A DNA stretch of 34,759 nucleotides from Comamonadaceae bacterium (GTDB lineage: Bacteria; Pseudomonadota; Gammaproteobacteria; Burkholderiales; Burkholderiaceae_C): NCBI GenBank assembly GCA_030602185.1, contig JAUWAE010000008.1:1-34759 (forward strand), written 5' to 3'. Position 1 is the first letter of the stretch. Every line of letters starts with the position of its first letter. Below the pieces are notes generated by a model. It did not search any database. It was given only the letters and a program-made list of their open reading frames with translations, and was not told the DNA's origin. Positions 9,529 through 19,715 of this stretch are shown here, one piece after another. A program made the position numbers and the translations under genes.

Positions 9529-9927
9529 GTGGCGCTGCCCTACCAGGCCTTCGCCGATGCCGTTCTGATCGGGCACTTTTCGATCGTGTTGTTCGTGGTG
9601 CTGGGCTTGCCGGCCATTGTGTTGGGCAACCAGCTGGGCTGGCGTTGGGTCAACCGACGGGGCTGGCGTCTGGCCCATCTGGTGGCCATCGCCACCGTGG
9701 CACTGCAAGCCTGGCTGGGCCGATATTGCCCGCTCACGCTCTGGGAAAATGCCCTGCGCGAGAAAGCCGGGCAAGCGCCCTATCAGTCCAGTTTCATCCA
9801 GCACTGGGTGGGTCAGATCGTCTATCACGACGCCCCCCTGTGGGTGTTTGCGCTCCTCTACACCGGCTTCGCCCTGATGGTGGCGTGGGCCTGGTGGCGG
9901 TACCCGCCAGGCCGGCCGCGAGCCTGA
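9529..9927 (+). CDS. DUF2784 family membrane protein
   Basis: 132 residues from a GTG start 11 bases after the VOC gene. It has about four hydrophobic segments: near residues 8-35, 45-65, a short one near 90-100, and 103-125. The family signature region, CPLTLWENALREKAG, lies between the second and third segments. DUF2784 proteins are small inner-membrane proteins of unknown function. The conserved Cys and charged residues near the membrane face are visible here. It converges on parE, and the stop codons are only 9 bases apart. No function is proposed. Confidence 0.85.
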   Translation: MALPYQAFADAVLIGHFSIVLFVVLGLPAIVLGNQLGWRWVNRRGWRLAHLVAIATVALQAWLGRYCPLTLWENALREKAGQAPYQSSFIQHWVGQIVYHDAPLWVFALLYTGFALMVAWAWWRYPPGRPRA

Positions 9928-9936
9928 CGCGACCCG

Positions 9937-13394
<3,458 letters not shown>

Positions 13395-13979
13395 ATGACA
13401 CCGTCACACACCACGCTCACCCCTTCCGAGTGGATTTGCCGCTGGACCCATCTGATTCCTGACCAACGCCCTGGCGGTGCACGGGCACTGGACCTGGCCT
13501 GTGGCCACGGCAGGCACACCCGCTGGTTGGTGCGGCAAGGCTGCCACGTCACGGCCGTGGACCGCGATGCCGATGCTTTGGCCACCCTGGCCGATCTGGC
13601 GCCCCTGGTGCGTACGGTGCCAGCCGACATCGAAAATGGCCCCTGGCCGCTGGAGGGCCAGACCTTCGACGCCGTGGTCGTGACCAACTACCTGTGGCGC
13701 CCACTGTGGCCGCAAATCCTGGCCAGTGTGGCGCCGGGCGGCGTGCTGATCTACGAAACCTTTGCACACGGCAACGCCACGGTGGGCAAACCCTCGCGTC
13801 CGGACTTTTTGCTGCGCCCCGGTGAATTGCTGCAGGTCTGTACCGGCCTGCGCGTGGTGGCCTACGAAGACGGCTTTCTCAGCCAACCCGACCGCTTCGT
13901 CCAGCGCATTTGCGCCGTCCGCGAGACGGACACCACCGGCACACCGCCCGCGCGCTATCCCTTGCGCGCCGCTGGGTAG
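13395..13979 (+). CDS. Class I SAM-dependent methyltransferase (TehB-like)
   Basis: 194 residues. Motif I is [16 protein letters not shown] (about residues 31-46). The acidic residue that binds the SAM ribose is in [11 protein letters not shown], and the post-motif strand is [15 protein letters not shown], followed by [15 protein letters not shown]. This is the small Methyltransf-type fold without an added substrate domain, similar to tellurite-resistance TehB-like enzymes. The substrate is unknown. It begins immediately after the stop of the 54-residue membrane protein, so the MFS, small protein and methyltransferase genes form a tight three-gene unit. Confidence 0.88.
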   Translation: MTPSHTTLTPSEWICRWTHLIPDQRPGGARALDLACGHGRHTRWLVRQGCHVTAVDRDADALATLADLAPLVRTVPADIENGPWPLEGQTFDAVVVTNYLWRPLWPQILASVAPGGVLIYETFAHGNATVGKPSRPDFLLRPGELLQVCTGLRVVAYEDGFLSQPDRFVQRICAVRETDTTGTPPARYPLRAAG

Positions 13980-14026
13980 AATGTGTCTTTGCATCGATTC
14001 ACTCCAACCCGAAATTCAGCCCTCCT

Positions 14027-14911
14027 ATGACACCGATCACCGGCAGCATCGTGGCCCTGGTCACCCCCATGCACGAAGATGGCAGCGTGGACTACCCCAC
14101 CTTGCGCAAGCTGATCGACTGGCACATTGCCGAAGGCACCGACTGCATCGGGGTGGTTGGCACCACCGGTGAGTCGCCCACGGTCAGCGTCGAAGAACAC
14201 TGCGAGATCATCCGTGTGGCGGTGGAGCAGGCGGCGGGCCGCAAGCCCATCATGGCCGGCTGCGGCGCCAATTCCACCGCCGAGGCCATCGAACTGGCCC
14301 GTTTTGCCAAGAAGGTGGGCGCCGACTGCCAGCTGCAGGTCGTGCCCTACTACAACAAGCCCACACAAGAGGGCCAGTACCAGCATTTCAAGGCCATCGC
14401 CGAAGCGACCGGTGACCTACCCATCGTGCTCTACAACGTGCCGGGCCGCAGCGTGGCCGACATGGCCCACGACACGGTCGTGCGCCTGGCCCAGGTGCCT
14501 GGCATCGTCGGCATCAAGGAGGCCACCGGCAACATCGAACGCGCCCAGTGGCTGATCCGTGAGACGCCCGAACACTTTGCGGTTTACTCAGGCGACGACC
14601 CCACCGCCGTGGCGCTGATGCTGTGTGGCGGCCAGGGCAATGTGAGCGTGACCGCCAACGTGGCCCCCAAGCTGATGCACGAGTTGTGCGTGGCCGCCAT
14701 TGACGGCGACGTGAAAACCGCCATGGCCATCCAGATGCGGCTGATGCCGGTGCACAAGCAGCTGTTCGTGGAAGCCAACCCCATCCCGGTGAAGTGGGCG
14801 ATGGCGCGCATGGGCCTGTGTGGCCCGGCCCTGCGCCTGCCCATGACCCCGCTGACCGCGGCCAACCAGCCAGCGGTCGAACAGGCCCTGCGCAGCGCCG
14901 GCCTGCTGTAA
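14027..14911 (+). CDS. dapA: 4-hydroxy-tetrahydrodipicolinate synthase
   Basis: 294 residues. It condenses pyruvate with aspartate semialdehyde in the lysine and diaminopimelate pathway. The Schiff-base lysine is Lys164 in [16 protein letters not shown] supplies the Thr of the catalytic relay, and Tyr136 lies in LYNVPGR. The start [14 protein letters not shown] agrees with the family; an upstream in-frame extension to 13910 overlaps the methyltransferase and was dropped. No strong Shine-Dalgarno sequence is seen: the bases before the ATG are pyrimidine-rich (CAGCCCTCCT). bamC follows 42 bases later, as in E. coli and many other proteobacteria. Confidence 0.97.
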   Translation: MTPITGSIVALVTPMHEDGSVDYPTLRKLIDWHIAEGTDCIGVVGTTGESPTVSVEEHCEIIRVAVEQAAGRKPIMAGCGANSTAEAIELARFAKKVGADCQLQVVPYYNKPTQEGQYQHFKAIAEATGDLPIVLYNVPGRSVADMAHDTVVRLAQVPGIVGIKEATGNIERAQWLIRETPEHFAVYSGDDPTAVALMLCGGQGNVSVTANVAPKLMHELCVAAIDGDVKTAMAIQMRLMPVHKQLFVEANPIPVKWAMARMGLCGPALRLPMTPLTAANQPAVEQALRSAGLL

Positions 14912-14953
14912 GCCCTCCACCCACCATCGATGTCACCAGACGACGGGTCCTTC

Positions 14954-16069
14954 ATGAAATTTGACACTGCCCCCCGCAGCCCACGCCAGCTCCGCTGGAG
15001 CGCCATCGCCCTGGCCGCGGCCCTGGCCAGCGGCTGCTCCGTGCTGCAGGAAGACAAGATCGACTACAAGAGCGCCAAACAGGTCAACTCGCTCGAAGTG
15101 CCGCCGGATCTGAGCCAGCTCACCCGCGAGTCGCGCTACACGGTGCCTGGCAACGTGGTCACCGCCAGCGGCTACCAGGTCGCCCAGCCCACCCAGCGCA
15201 TCGCCACCGCCCCCGCAGCGGTGGGCGACGTGCGGATCGAACGGGCCGGCAACCAGCGCTGGCTGGTGGTGGATCGCCCGCCCGAGCAGCTCTGGGGCCC
15301 CATCCGTGACTTCTGGCAAGAAAACGGTTTCCTGCTGACACTCGACCAGGAAAACCTGGGCCTGATGGAAACCGACTGGGCCGAGAACCGCGCCAAGCTG
15401 CCGCAAGACATCATCCGCTCGACGCTGGGCAAGATTTTCGACAGCCTGTACTCCACCGGCGAGCGCGACAAGTTCCGCACCCGCCTGGAACGCACGGCCA
15501 ACGGCGGTACCGAGGTTTTCGTCAGCCACCGCGGCATGGTGGAGGTGTACTCCAACGAGCGCAAGGACTCGACCGTATGGCAACCGCGTCCGGCCGACAT
15601 GGAACTGGAGGCCGAATTCCTGCGCCGCATGATGGTCAAGCTTGGTGTGAGCCAGGAACAGTCCAAGGCGCTGGTGGCCGCCGGTGCGGTGCCGCCCTCC
15701 TCGCGCGTGGCCACGGTGAACAACCTGCCCGTGGTGCAGATCGACGAAGGTTTCGACCGCGCTTGGCGTCGTGTTGGTCTGGCCCTGGACCGTACCGGCT
15801 TCACGGTGGAAGACCGCGACCGCTCGCAAGGCACCTACTTTGTACGCTACGTGGCGCCGGACGCCACCCGCCAGACGGCCGAACCCGGCATCTTTGGCCG
15901 CCTGTTCAGCAGCACGCCCAAGCAGGAGGCCACCCCGCAGCGCTACCGCATTGCCGTGCGCACCACCGACAACCAGACCACCGTGTCGGTGCTAGACGCC
16001 AACGGCCAGCCCGACCGTTCTGGCGCAGCGCAGCGCATCGTTCAGGTCATCGCCGACGACCTGAAGTAA
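14954..16069 (+). CDS. bamC: Outer membrane protein assembly factor BamC (lipoprotein)
   Basis: 371 residues. It begins MKFDTAPRSPRQ, followed by a hydrophobic stretch and the lipobox LASGC, so the mature lipoprotein starts at the Cys near residue 28. An ATG 24 bases upstream is in frame but would give a poor signal sequence. After the lipobox come the low-complexity linker (KIDYKSAKQ, VPPDLSQLTRESRY) and two helix-grip-like BamC domains, one around residues 95-215 (RWLVVDRPPEQLWGPIRDFW) and one around 240-365 (IDEGFDRAWRRVGLALDRTG). BamC is an accessory subunit of the BAM complex that folds outer-membrane proteins. The dapA-bamC order is ancestral. Confidence 0.92.
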   Translation: MKFDTAPRSPRQLRWSAIALAAALASGCSVLQEDKIDYKSAKQVNSLEVPPDLSQLTRESRYTVPGNVVTASGYQVAQPTQRIATAPAAVGDVRIERAGNQRWLVVDRPPEQLWGPIRDFWQENGFLLTLDQENLGLMETDWAENRAKLPQDIIRSTLGKIFDSLYSTGERDKFRTRLERTANGGTEVFVSHRGMVEVYSNERKDSTVWQPRPADMELEAEFLRRMMVKLGVSQEQSKALVAAGAVPPSSRVATVNNLPVVQIDEGFDRAWRRVGLALDRTGFTVEDRDRSQGTYFVRYVAPDATRQTAEPGIFGRLFSSTPKQEATPQRYRIAVRTTDNQTTVSVLDANGQPDRSGAAQRIVQVIADDLK

Positions 16070-16071
16070 GC

Positions 16072-16087
16072 TTGCCCCTGGGGGCAA
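16072..16087 (+). terminator. Short hairpin just after bamC
   Basis: TTGCCCC pairs with GGGGCAA across a 2-base gap (a four-base loop if the inner pair is open), 2 bases after the bamC stop. It has no T-run of its own and stands directly before the main terminator. It may aid termination or protect the 3' end. Confidence 0.4.
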
Positions 16088-16090
16088 TTC

Positions 16091-16125
16091 AACAAAAATG
16101 CCGGGTATTGCCCGGCATTTTTGTT
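16091..16125. terminator. Strong bidirectional terminator between bamC and ahpF
   Basis: A perfect 15-base inverted repeat, AACAAAAATGCCGGG and CCCGGCATTTTTGTT, surrounds the loop TATTG. The GC-rich inner stem is flanked by A-run and T-run arms, so on either strand the transcript ends in a hairpin followed by U residues. It serves the convergent genes bamC (plus) and ahpF (minus). Confidence 0.92.
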
Positions 16126-16171
16126 GGGCCTTGGGCCCAGATGCAGGCCCGGCAGCACCGGGCCTGCGCCG

Positions 16172-17755
16172 TCAGGCTGCCACGGCTTCTGCCACTGGCT
16201 GCGGTGTGCGGATGAGGTAGTCGAAAGCACTCAACGCGGCCTTGGCACCCTCACCGGCGGCAATCACGATCTGCTTGTACGGCACCGTGGTGCAATCGCC
16301 GGCGGCGAACACGCCCGGCACATTGGTGTGGCCCTTGGCGTCCACCACGATCTCGCCAAAGCGGCTCAGGTCTACCGTGCCCTTGAGCCATTCGGTGTTG
16401 GGCACCAGGCCGATCTGCACGAAGATGCCTTCCAGGGCAATGTGGTGTTCGACACCGCTCACGCGGTCCTTGTAGCGGATGCCATTGACCTTGCTGCCGT
16501 CGCCGGTGATTTCGGTGGTCTGGGCGTTGGTGATGATGGTCACGTTGGGCAGGCTCTTGAGCTTGCTCACCAGCACCGCATCGGCCTTGAGCTGGTCGGC
16601 AAATTCGATCAGCGTCACGTGCTCCACGATACCGGCCAGGTCGATGGCCGCTTCCACGCCCGAGTTGCCCCCGCCTATCACCGCCGTGCGCTTGCCCTTG
16701 AACAGCGGGCCGTCACAGTGCGGGCAATAGGCCACGCCCTTATTCTTGTACTCCTGCTCGCCGGGCACGTTCACATTGCGCCAGCGAGCGCCGGTGGACA
16801 GCACCACGCTGCGCGACTTGAGCACGCCGCCGTTGGCCAGATGCACCTCGATCAAGCCGCCCTCCTGAGCCGCCGGCACGATCTTGGCCGCCTGCTGCAG
16901 GTTCATGATGTCCACCTCGTAGTGGCGCACCTGGGCTTCCAGCGCCGCCGCGAACTTGGGACCGTCGGTTTCCAGCACCGAGATGTAGTTTTCGATGGCC
17001 ATGGTGTCGTTGACCTGGCCGCCGAAACGCTCGGCCACCACGCCGGTGCGGATGCCCTTGCGAGCGGCGTACACCGCTGCAGCGGCACCGGCCGGACCAC
17101 CCCCCACCATCAGCACGTCGAAAGCGTCCTTGGCGCTCAGCTTGGCGGCCTCTTTCTCGGCCGACTTGGTGTCCAGCTTGGCCACGATTTCTTCCACCAG
17201 CATGCGGCCGGAGCCGAACACCTGGCCGTTCAGGTACACCATGGGCACCGCCATCACCTCACGGTCGGTCACTTCCTGCTGGTACAGCGCGCCATCGATC
17301 ACCACCGTCTTGACCTTGGGGTTGAGCACTGCCATGAGGCTGAGTGCCTGCACCACGTCCGGGCAGTTGTGGCAGCTCAAGGACATGTAGACTTCGAAGT
17401 TGTAATCGCCGTCCAGGCCCTTGATCTGCTCGATCACCTCGGGCTCCACCTTCGGCGGGTGTCCGCCCGTCCACAGCAGGGCCAGCACCAGTGAGGTGAA
17501 CTCGTGACCGAGCGGAATGGCCGCAAAGCGCAGGCTCATGTCGGTACCCACTCGCTGCAGGCTGAACGACGGCTTGCGGACGTCGTTGCCGTCGGTGCGC
17601 ACGGTGATCTTGTCGGACAGCGCGGCGATGGTCTGCAGCAGTTCGACCATCTCGCGGCTGCTGTCGGAGGCGTCCACCGACGCCACCAGTTCAAACGGCT
17701 GGGTCACGCGTTCCAGGTAGGCTTTGAGTTGGGCTTTGAGTGCGTCGTCGAGCAT
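16172..17755 (-). CDS. ahpF: Alkyl hydroperoxide reductase subunit F (NADH-dependent disulfide reductase)
   Basis: 527 residues from the ATG at 17755, beginning [15 protein letters not shown]. An in-frame upstream start would add seven residues not typical of the family. The N-terminal tandem thioredoxin-fold domain has the redox pair Cys128/Cys131 in SCHNC. The FAD domain begins [15 protein letters not shown]. The second redox pair is Cys344/Cys347 in [10 protein letters not shown], next to the NADH-binding GGGNSG motif. Electrons pass from NADH through FAD and both Cys pairs to AhpC. It lies 189 bases downstream of ahpC, with a terminator and an OxyR-like half site between them, so it probably has its own promoter in addition to read-through. 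Confidence 0.96.
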   Translation of the reverse strand: MLDDALKAQLKAYLERVTQPFELVASVDASDSSREMVELLQTIAALSDKITVRTDGNDVRKPSFSLQRVGTDMSLRFAAIPLGHEFTSLVLALLWTGGHPPKVEPEVIEQIKGLDGDYNFEVYMSLSCHNCPDVVQALSLMAVLNPKVKTVVIDGALYQQEVTDREVMAVPMVYLNGQVFGSGRMLVEEIVAKLDTKSAEKEAAKLSAKDAFDVLMVGGGPAGAAAAVYAARKGIRTGVVAERFGGQVNDTMAIENYISVLETDGPKFAAALEAQVRHYEVDIMNLQQAAKIVPAAQEGGLIEVHLANGGVLKSRSVVLSTGARWRNVNVPGEQEYKNKGVAYCPHCDGPLFKGKRTAVIGGGNSGVEAAIDLAGIVEHVTLIEFADQLKADAVLVSKLKSLPNVTIITNAQTTEITGDGSKVNGIRYKDRVSGVEHHIALEGIFVQIGLVPNTEWLKGTVDLSRFGEIVVDAKGHTNVPGVFAAGDCTTVPYKQIVIAAGEGAKAALSAFDYLIRTPQPVAEAVAA

Positions 17756-17800
17756 GGTGTGTTCCTGTGTGAGCAATGTGGGAGTCGGAATGGGTAAATT

Positions 17801-17815
17801 ATAGTTAATTACTAT
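17801..17815. promoter_or_regulatory. OxyR-like half site upstream of ahpF
   Basis: ATAG-N7-CTAT lies in an AT-rich stretch about 46 bases upstream of the ahpF start and matches the ATAG and CTAT arms of one OxyR dimer half of the published motif. The second half at the expected 7-base spacing is not recognisable. The CTATTGATAG sequence at 17842-17851 is a further partial match. The assignment is inferred from the pattern and from the peroxide function of the gene. Confidence 0.45.
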
Positions 17816-17874
17816 TATTTTTCTTATTCGATTTTTCTAAGCTATTGATAGCGGATATTCATCGCATCGGCTTG

Positions 17875-17907
17875 AAAAAAAAGGGCGCGCCTTGCGGCTG
17901 CGCCCTT
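17875..17907 (-). terminator. Rho-independent terminator after ahpC
   Basis: Read on the minus strand, AAGGGCGC and GCGCCCTT form an 8-base-pair stem enclosing an 11-base loop, followed by eight T residues. It lies about 37 bases after the ahpC stop and upstream of ahpF, so it should attenuate ahpC-ahpF co-transcription. Confidence 0.85.
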
Positions 17908-17944
17908 GTTGACGGCCTGGATGCGCAAGCACCCTGGCGCGTCC

Positions 17945-18508
17945 TCAGATCTTGCCGACCAGTTCCAGCGAAGGAGCGATGGTCTTGGCGCCTTCGTTCC
18001 ACTTGGCCGGGCACACCTGGCCGGGGTTGGCGGCGGTGTACTGGGCAGCCTTCAGCTTGCGCAGGGTTTCTTTGACGTCACGGGCGATCTCGTTGCTGTG
18101 CACTTCAGCGGTCTTGATCACGCCATCGGGGTTGATCACGAAGGTACCGCGCAGGGCCAGGCCTTCCTCGGGGATGTGCACGCCGAAGGCGTTGGTCAGG
18201 GCGTGGGTCGGGTCGCCCACCAGCGGGAACTTGGCCTTGCCCACGGCAGGAGAGGTCTCGTGCCACACTTTGTGGCTGAAGTGGGTGTCGGTGGTCACGA
18301 TGTAGACCTCGGCACCGACTTTCTGGAATTCGGCGTAGTTGTCAGCGGCGTCTTCCACTTCGGTCGGGCAGTTGAAGGTGAAGGCGGCCGGCATGAAGAT
18401 CAGCACGGACCACTTGCCCTTCAGGCTCTGCTCGGTCACTTCAACGAACTTGCCGTTGTGGAATGCCTGGGCCTTGAACGGCTGCACTTGGGTGTTGATG
18501 AGGGACAT
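17945..18508 (-). CDS. ahpC: Alkyl hydroperoxide reductase subunit C (2-Cys peroxiredoxin)
   Basis: 187 residues from the ATG at 18508 (MSLINTQVQPFKAQAF), preceded on the minus strand by the ribosome site AAAGGAAGACC. An in-frame extension to 18664 was rejected because the family begins at MSLIN. The peroxidatic Cys47 lies in AAFTFNCPTE and the resolving Cys166 in NPGQVCPAKW, as in the AhpC/Prx1 group that forms decamers. It reduces H2O2, organic peroxides and peroxynitrite, and is recycled by the AhpF encoded downstream. The divergent neighbour is bacterioferritin, so peroxide removal and iron storage share one intergenic region. Confidence 0.97.
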   Translation of the reverse strand: MSLINTQVQPFKAQAFHNGKFVEVTEQSLKGKWSVLIFMPAAFTFNCPTEVEDAADNYAEFQKVGAEVYIVTTDTHFSHKVWHETSPAVGKAKFPLVGDPTHALTNAFGVHIPEEGLALRGTFVINPDGVIKTAEVHSNEIARDVKETLRKLKAAQYTAANPGQVCPAKWNEGAKTIAPSLELVGKI

Positions 18509-18586
18509 GGTCTTCCTTTGACGTTGGTTAAGGGTTAGCGATATTCGCGACAACCCGTATATGATAGCCTCACGCAATGACGTTTT

Positions 18587-18605
18587 GTTATTGATAGTTA
18601 CTATC
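18587..18605. promoter_or_regulatory. Fur-box-like palindrome between ahpC and bfr
   Basis: GTTATTGATAGTTACTATC agrees with the 19-base Fur consensus GATAATGATAATCATTATC at 14 positions by my count, and its core GATAG-TTA-CTATC is nearly symmetric. It lies 79 bases upstream of ahpC and 113 bases upstream of bfr. It overlaps the OxyR-like site reported separately, and sequence alone cannot say which regulator binds. Confidence 0.45.
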
Positions 18606-18626
18606 CACCCCATAGCTTTTGGTCCG
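18590..18626. promoter_or_regulatory. OxyR-like site upstream of ahpC
   Basis: The OxyR motif has four tetramers in the order ATAG, CTAT, ATAG, CTAT, separated by 7 bases each. Here ATTG (18590) is followed by CTAT (18601-18604) and ATAG (18612-18615) at exactly 7-base gaps; the fourth tetramer (TCCG) does not match. The exact spacing and the position before ahpC, a classical OxyR target, make binding plausible. Confidence 0.5.
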
Positions 18627-18717
18627 CCCAAACGGCCCTGTGTGCCAGCAGCGATTGGCCCCACGGCGTTCTGGCACTACACTGGCTGCGAACCGACCCA
18701 ACCATCAGGAGCACACC

Positions 18718-19194
18718 ATGAAAGGCGATGCCCAAGTCATCTCTCACCTGCAGGCCCAGCTCAAGAACGAGTTGACCGCCATCAACCAGTACTTTGTGCA
18801 CTACCGCATGCTCAAGCACTGGGGCCTGGACAAGTTGGCCAAGAAAGAATACGAAGAGTCGATTGGCGAGATGAAACACGCCGACTGGCTGATGGACCGC
18901 ATCTTCATGCTCGACGGCCTGCCCAACCTGCAGGACCTGGGCAAGATCAACATTGGGGAAGATGTGCCAGAAATGCTGGCCGCCGACCTGGCCTTGGAGC
19001 GCGGAGCCCAGGCCACCATCAAAGAAGGCGTGGCCCACTGCGAAACCGTGCGCGATTACGTTTCACGCGACCTGCTGCTGAAGATCCTGGAAGACACCGA
19101 AGAGCACATCGACTTTCTGGAGACCCAACTGGAGCTGATTGAAAAGATCGGCCTCCAGAACTACCAGCAGAGCATCATGGGCGATATCCAGTGA
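18718..19194 (+). CDS. bfr: Bacterioferritin (heme-containing iron-storage ferritin)
   Basis: 158 residues, the same length as E. coli Bfr, starting MKGDAQVISHLQ after the ribosome site CAGGAGCACACC. Twenty-four subunits form a shell that oxidises Fe(II) and stores ferric mineral. The ferroxidase residues Glu18, Tyr25, Glu51, His54, Glu94 and His130 align with E. coli, and Met52 is the expected heme ligand. The sixth E. coli metal ligand, Glu127, is Thr here (segment ILEDTEEHID), with Glu128 and Glu129 beside it. bfd follows, as expected, and ahpC diverges upstream. A hairpin terminator follows the stop codon, so bfd is probably transcribed separately. Confidence 0.95.
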   Translation: MKGDAQVISHLQAQLKNELTAINQYFVHYRMLKHWGLDKLAKKEYEESIGEMKHADWLMDRIFMLDGLPNLQDLGKINIGEDVPEMLAADLALERGAQATIKEGVAHCETVRDYVSRDLLLKILEDTEEHIDFLETQLELIEKIGLQNYQQSIMGDIQ

Positions 19195-19216
19195 GCCGGC
19201 ACGGCTGATTTCCGCG

Positions 19217-19237
19217 GGGCGCTTCGGCGCCCTTTTT
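19217..19237 (+). terminator. Rho-independent terminator after bfr
   Basis: GGGCGC, a stable TTCG tetraloop and GCGCCC are followed by TTTTT, 22 bases after the bfr stop. It separates bfr from bfd, which has its own upstream control region. Confidence 0.92.
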
Positions 19238-19270
19238 AATGGATTTCGCGCACCTCTTGCATAACTTAAT

Positions 19271-19289
19271 GCGAAGTATTATCATTCAA
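19271..19289 (-). promoter_or_regulatory. Fur-box-like site upstream of bfd
   Basis: Read on the minus strand, TTGAATGATAATACTTCGC contains the uninterrupted AATGATAAT core of the Fur consensus (12 of 19 positions by my count). It covers a -10-like TATTAT (19277-19282) and ends 21 bases before the bfd ATG, a position suited to iron-dependent repression. Confidence 0.6.
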
Positions 19290-19310
19290 AGACCAACTTG
19301 GAGCGTTTGA

Positions 19311-19526
19311 ATGATCGTCTGCGTATGCCACCGTGTGAGCGACAAAACCATAGCCCGCTGCGCCCAGCAGGGCGCGGGCTTTGACGACCTCCAGCTCGAA
19401 CACGGTGTGGCCACCCAGTGTGGCAAGTGCGAAAACTCTGCCCGGCAGATCTGGGCGGAGTGCCAGCCCAGTCAGCGCATGGTCCACCTGATTCAAGCCA
19501 CGGCACCAGACCACGCCCGGGGCTGA
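19311..19526 (+). CDS. bfd: Bacterioferritin-associated ferredoxin
   Basis: 71 residues, starting MIVCVCHRVSDKTIARC. The [2Fe-2S] cluster ligands are Cys4, Cys6, Cys37 and Cys40 (CVC and QCGKC), the spacing of the BFD-like fold. Bfd docks on bacterioferritin and passes electrons to the heme so that stored ferric iron is reduced and released when iron is scarce. It lies just downstream of bfr but after a terminator and behind its own Fur-like box, so storage and release can be regulated in opposite directions. A second terminator follows the gene. Confidence 0.93.
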   Translation: MIVCVCHRVSDKTIARCAQQGAGFDDLQLEHGVATQCGKCENSARQIWAECQPSQRMVHLIQATAPDHARG

Positions 19527-19571
19527 TACCCTGGGCTGATATCCGGCGCTGACACTTGGCACAGCCACCCT

Positions 19572-19595
19572 ACCGACCGTCAGGTCGGTTTTTTT
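19572..19595 (+). terminator. Rho-independent terminator after bfd
   Basis: ACCGACC and GGTCGGT form a 7-base-pair stem with a GTCA loop, running into seven T residues. It isolates bfd from the receptor gene 120 bases downstream. Confidence 0.92.
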
Positions 19596-19618
19596 ACGCT
19601 TACGCAAACAATCTAAAC

Positions 19619-19637
19619 ACGAACGATTTGCATTTGA
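19619..19637 (-). promoter_or_regulatory. Fur-box-like site upstream of the TonB-dependent receptor
   Basis: On the minus strand the sequence AATGCAAATCGTTCG shares AATGCAAATC-N-TTC with the better Fur box before tonB (23918-23936). By my count it agrees with the Fur consensus at only about 10 of 19 positions, so the support comes from the shared sequence and the location. A -10-like TACAAT (19640-19645) follows directly, and the receptor start is about 80 bases downstream. Confidence 0.5.
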
Positions 19638-19715
19638 TATACAATTCGTCACATCAGCCAGCCAGCACGGGTATGCCGTGGTCAGCCAGCCAACAACCTC
19701 TCTCCGCTGCTTTCC

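Noticed and set aside
16121-17494. A 457-codon plus-strand frame opposite ahpF
   Set aside because: Composition is His/Gln/Ala-rich without domains, and ahpF on the other strand has all redox motifs intact.
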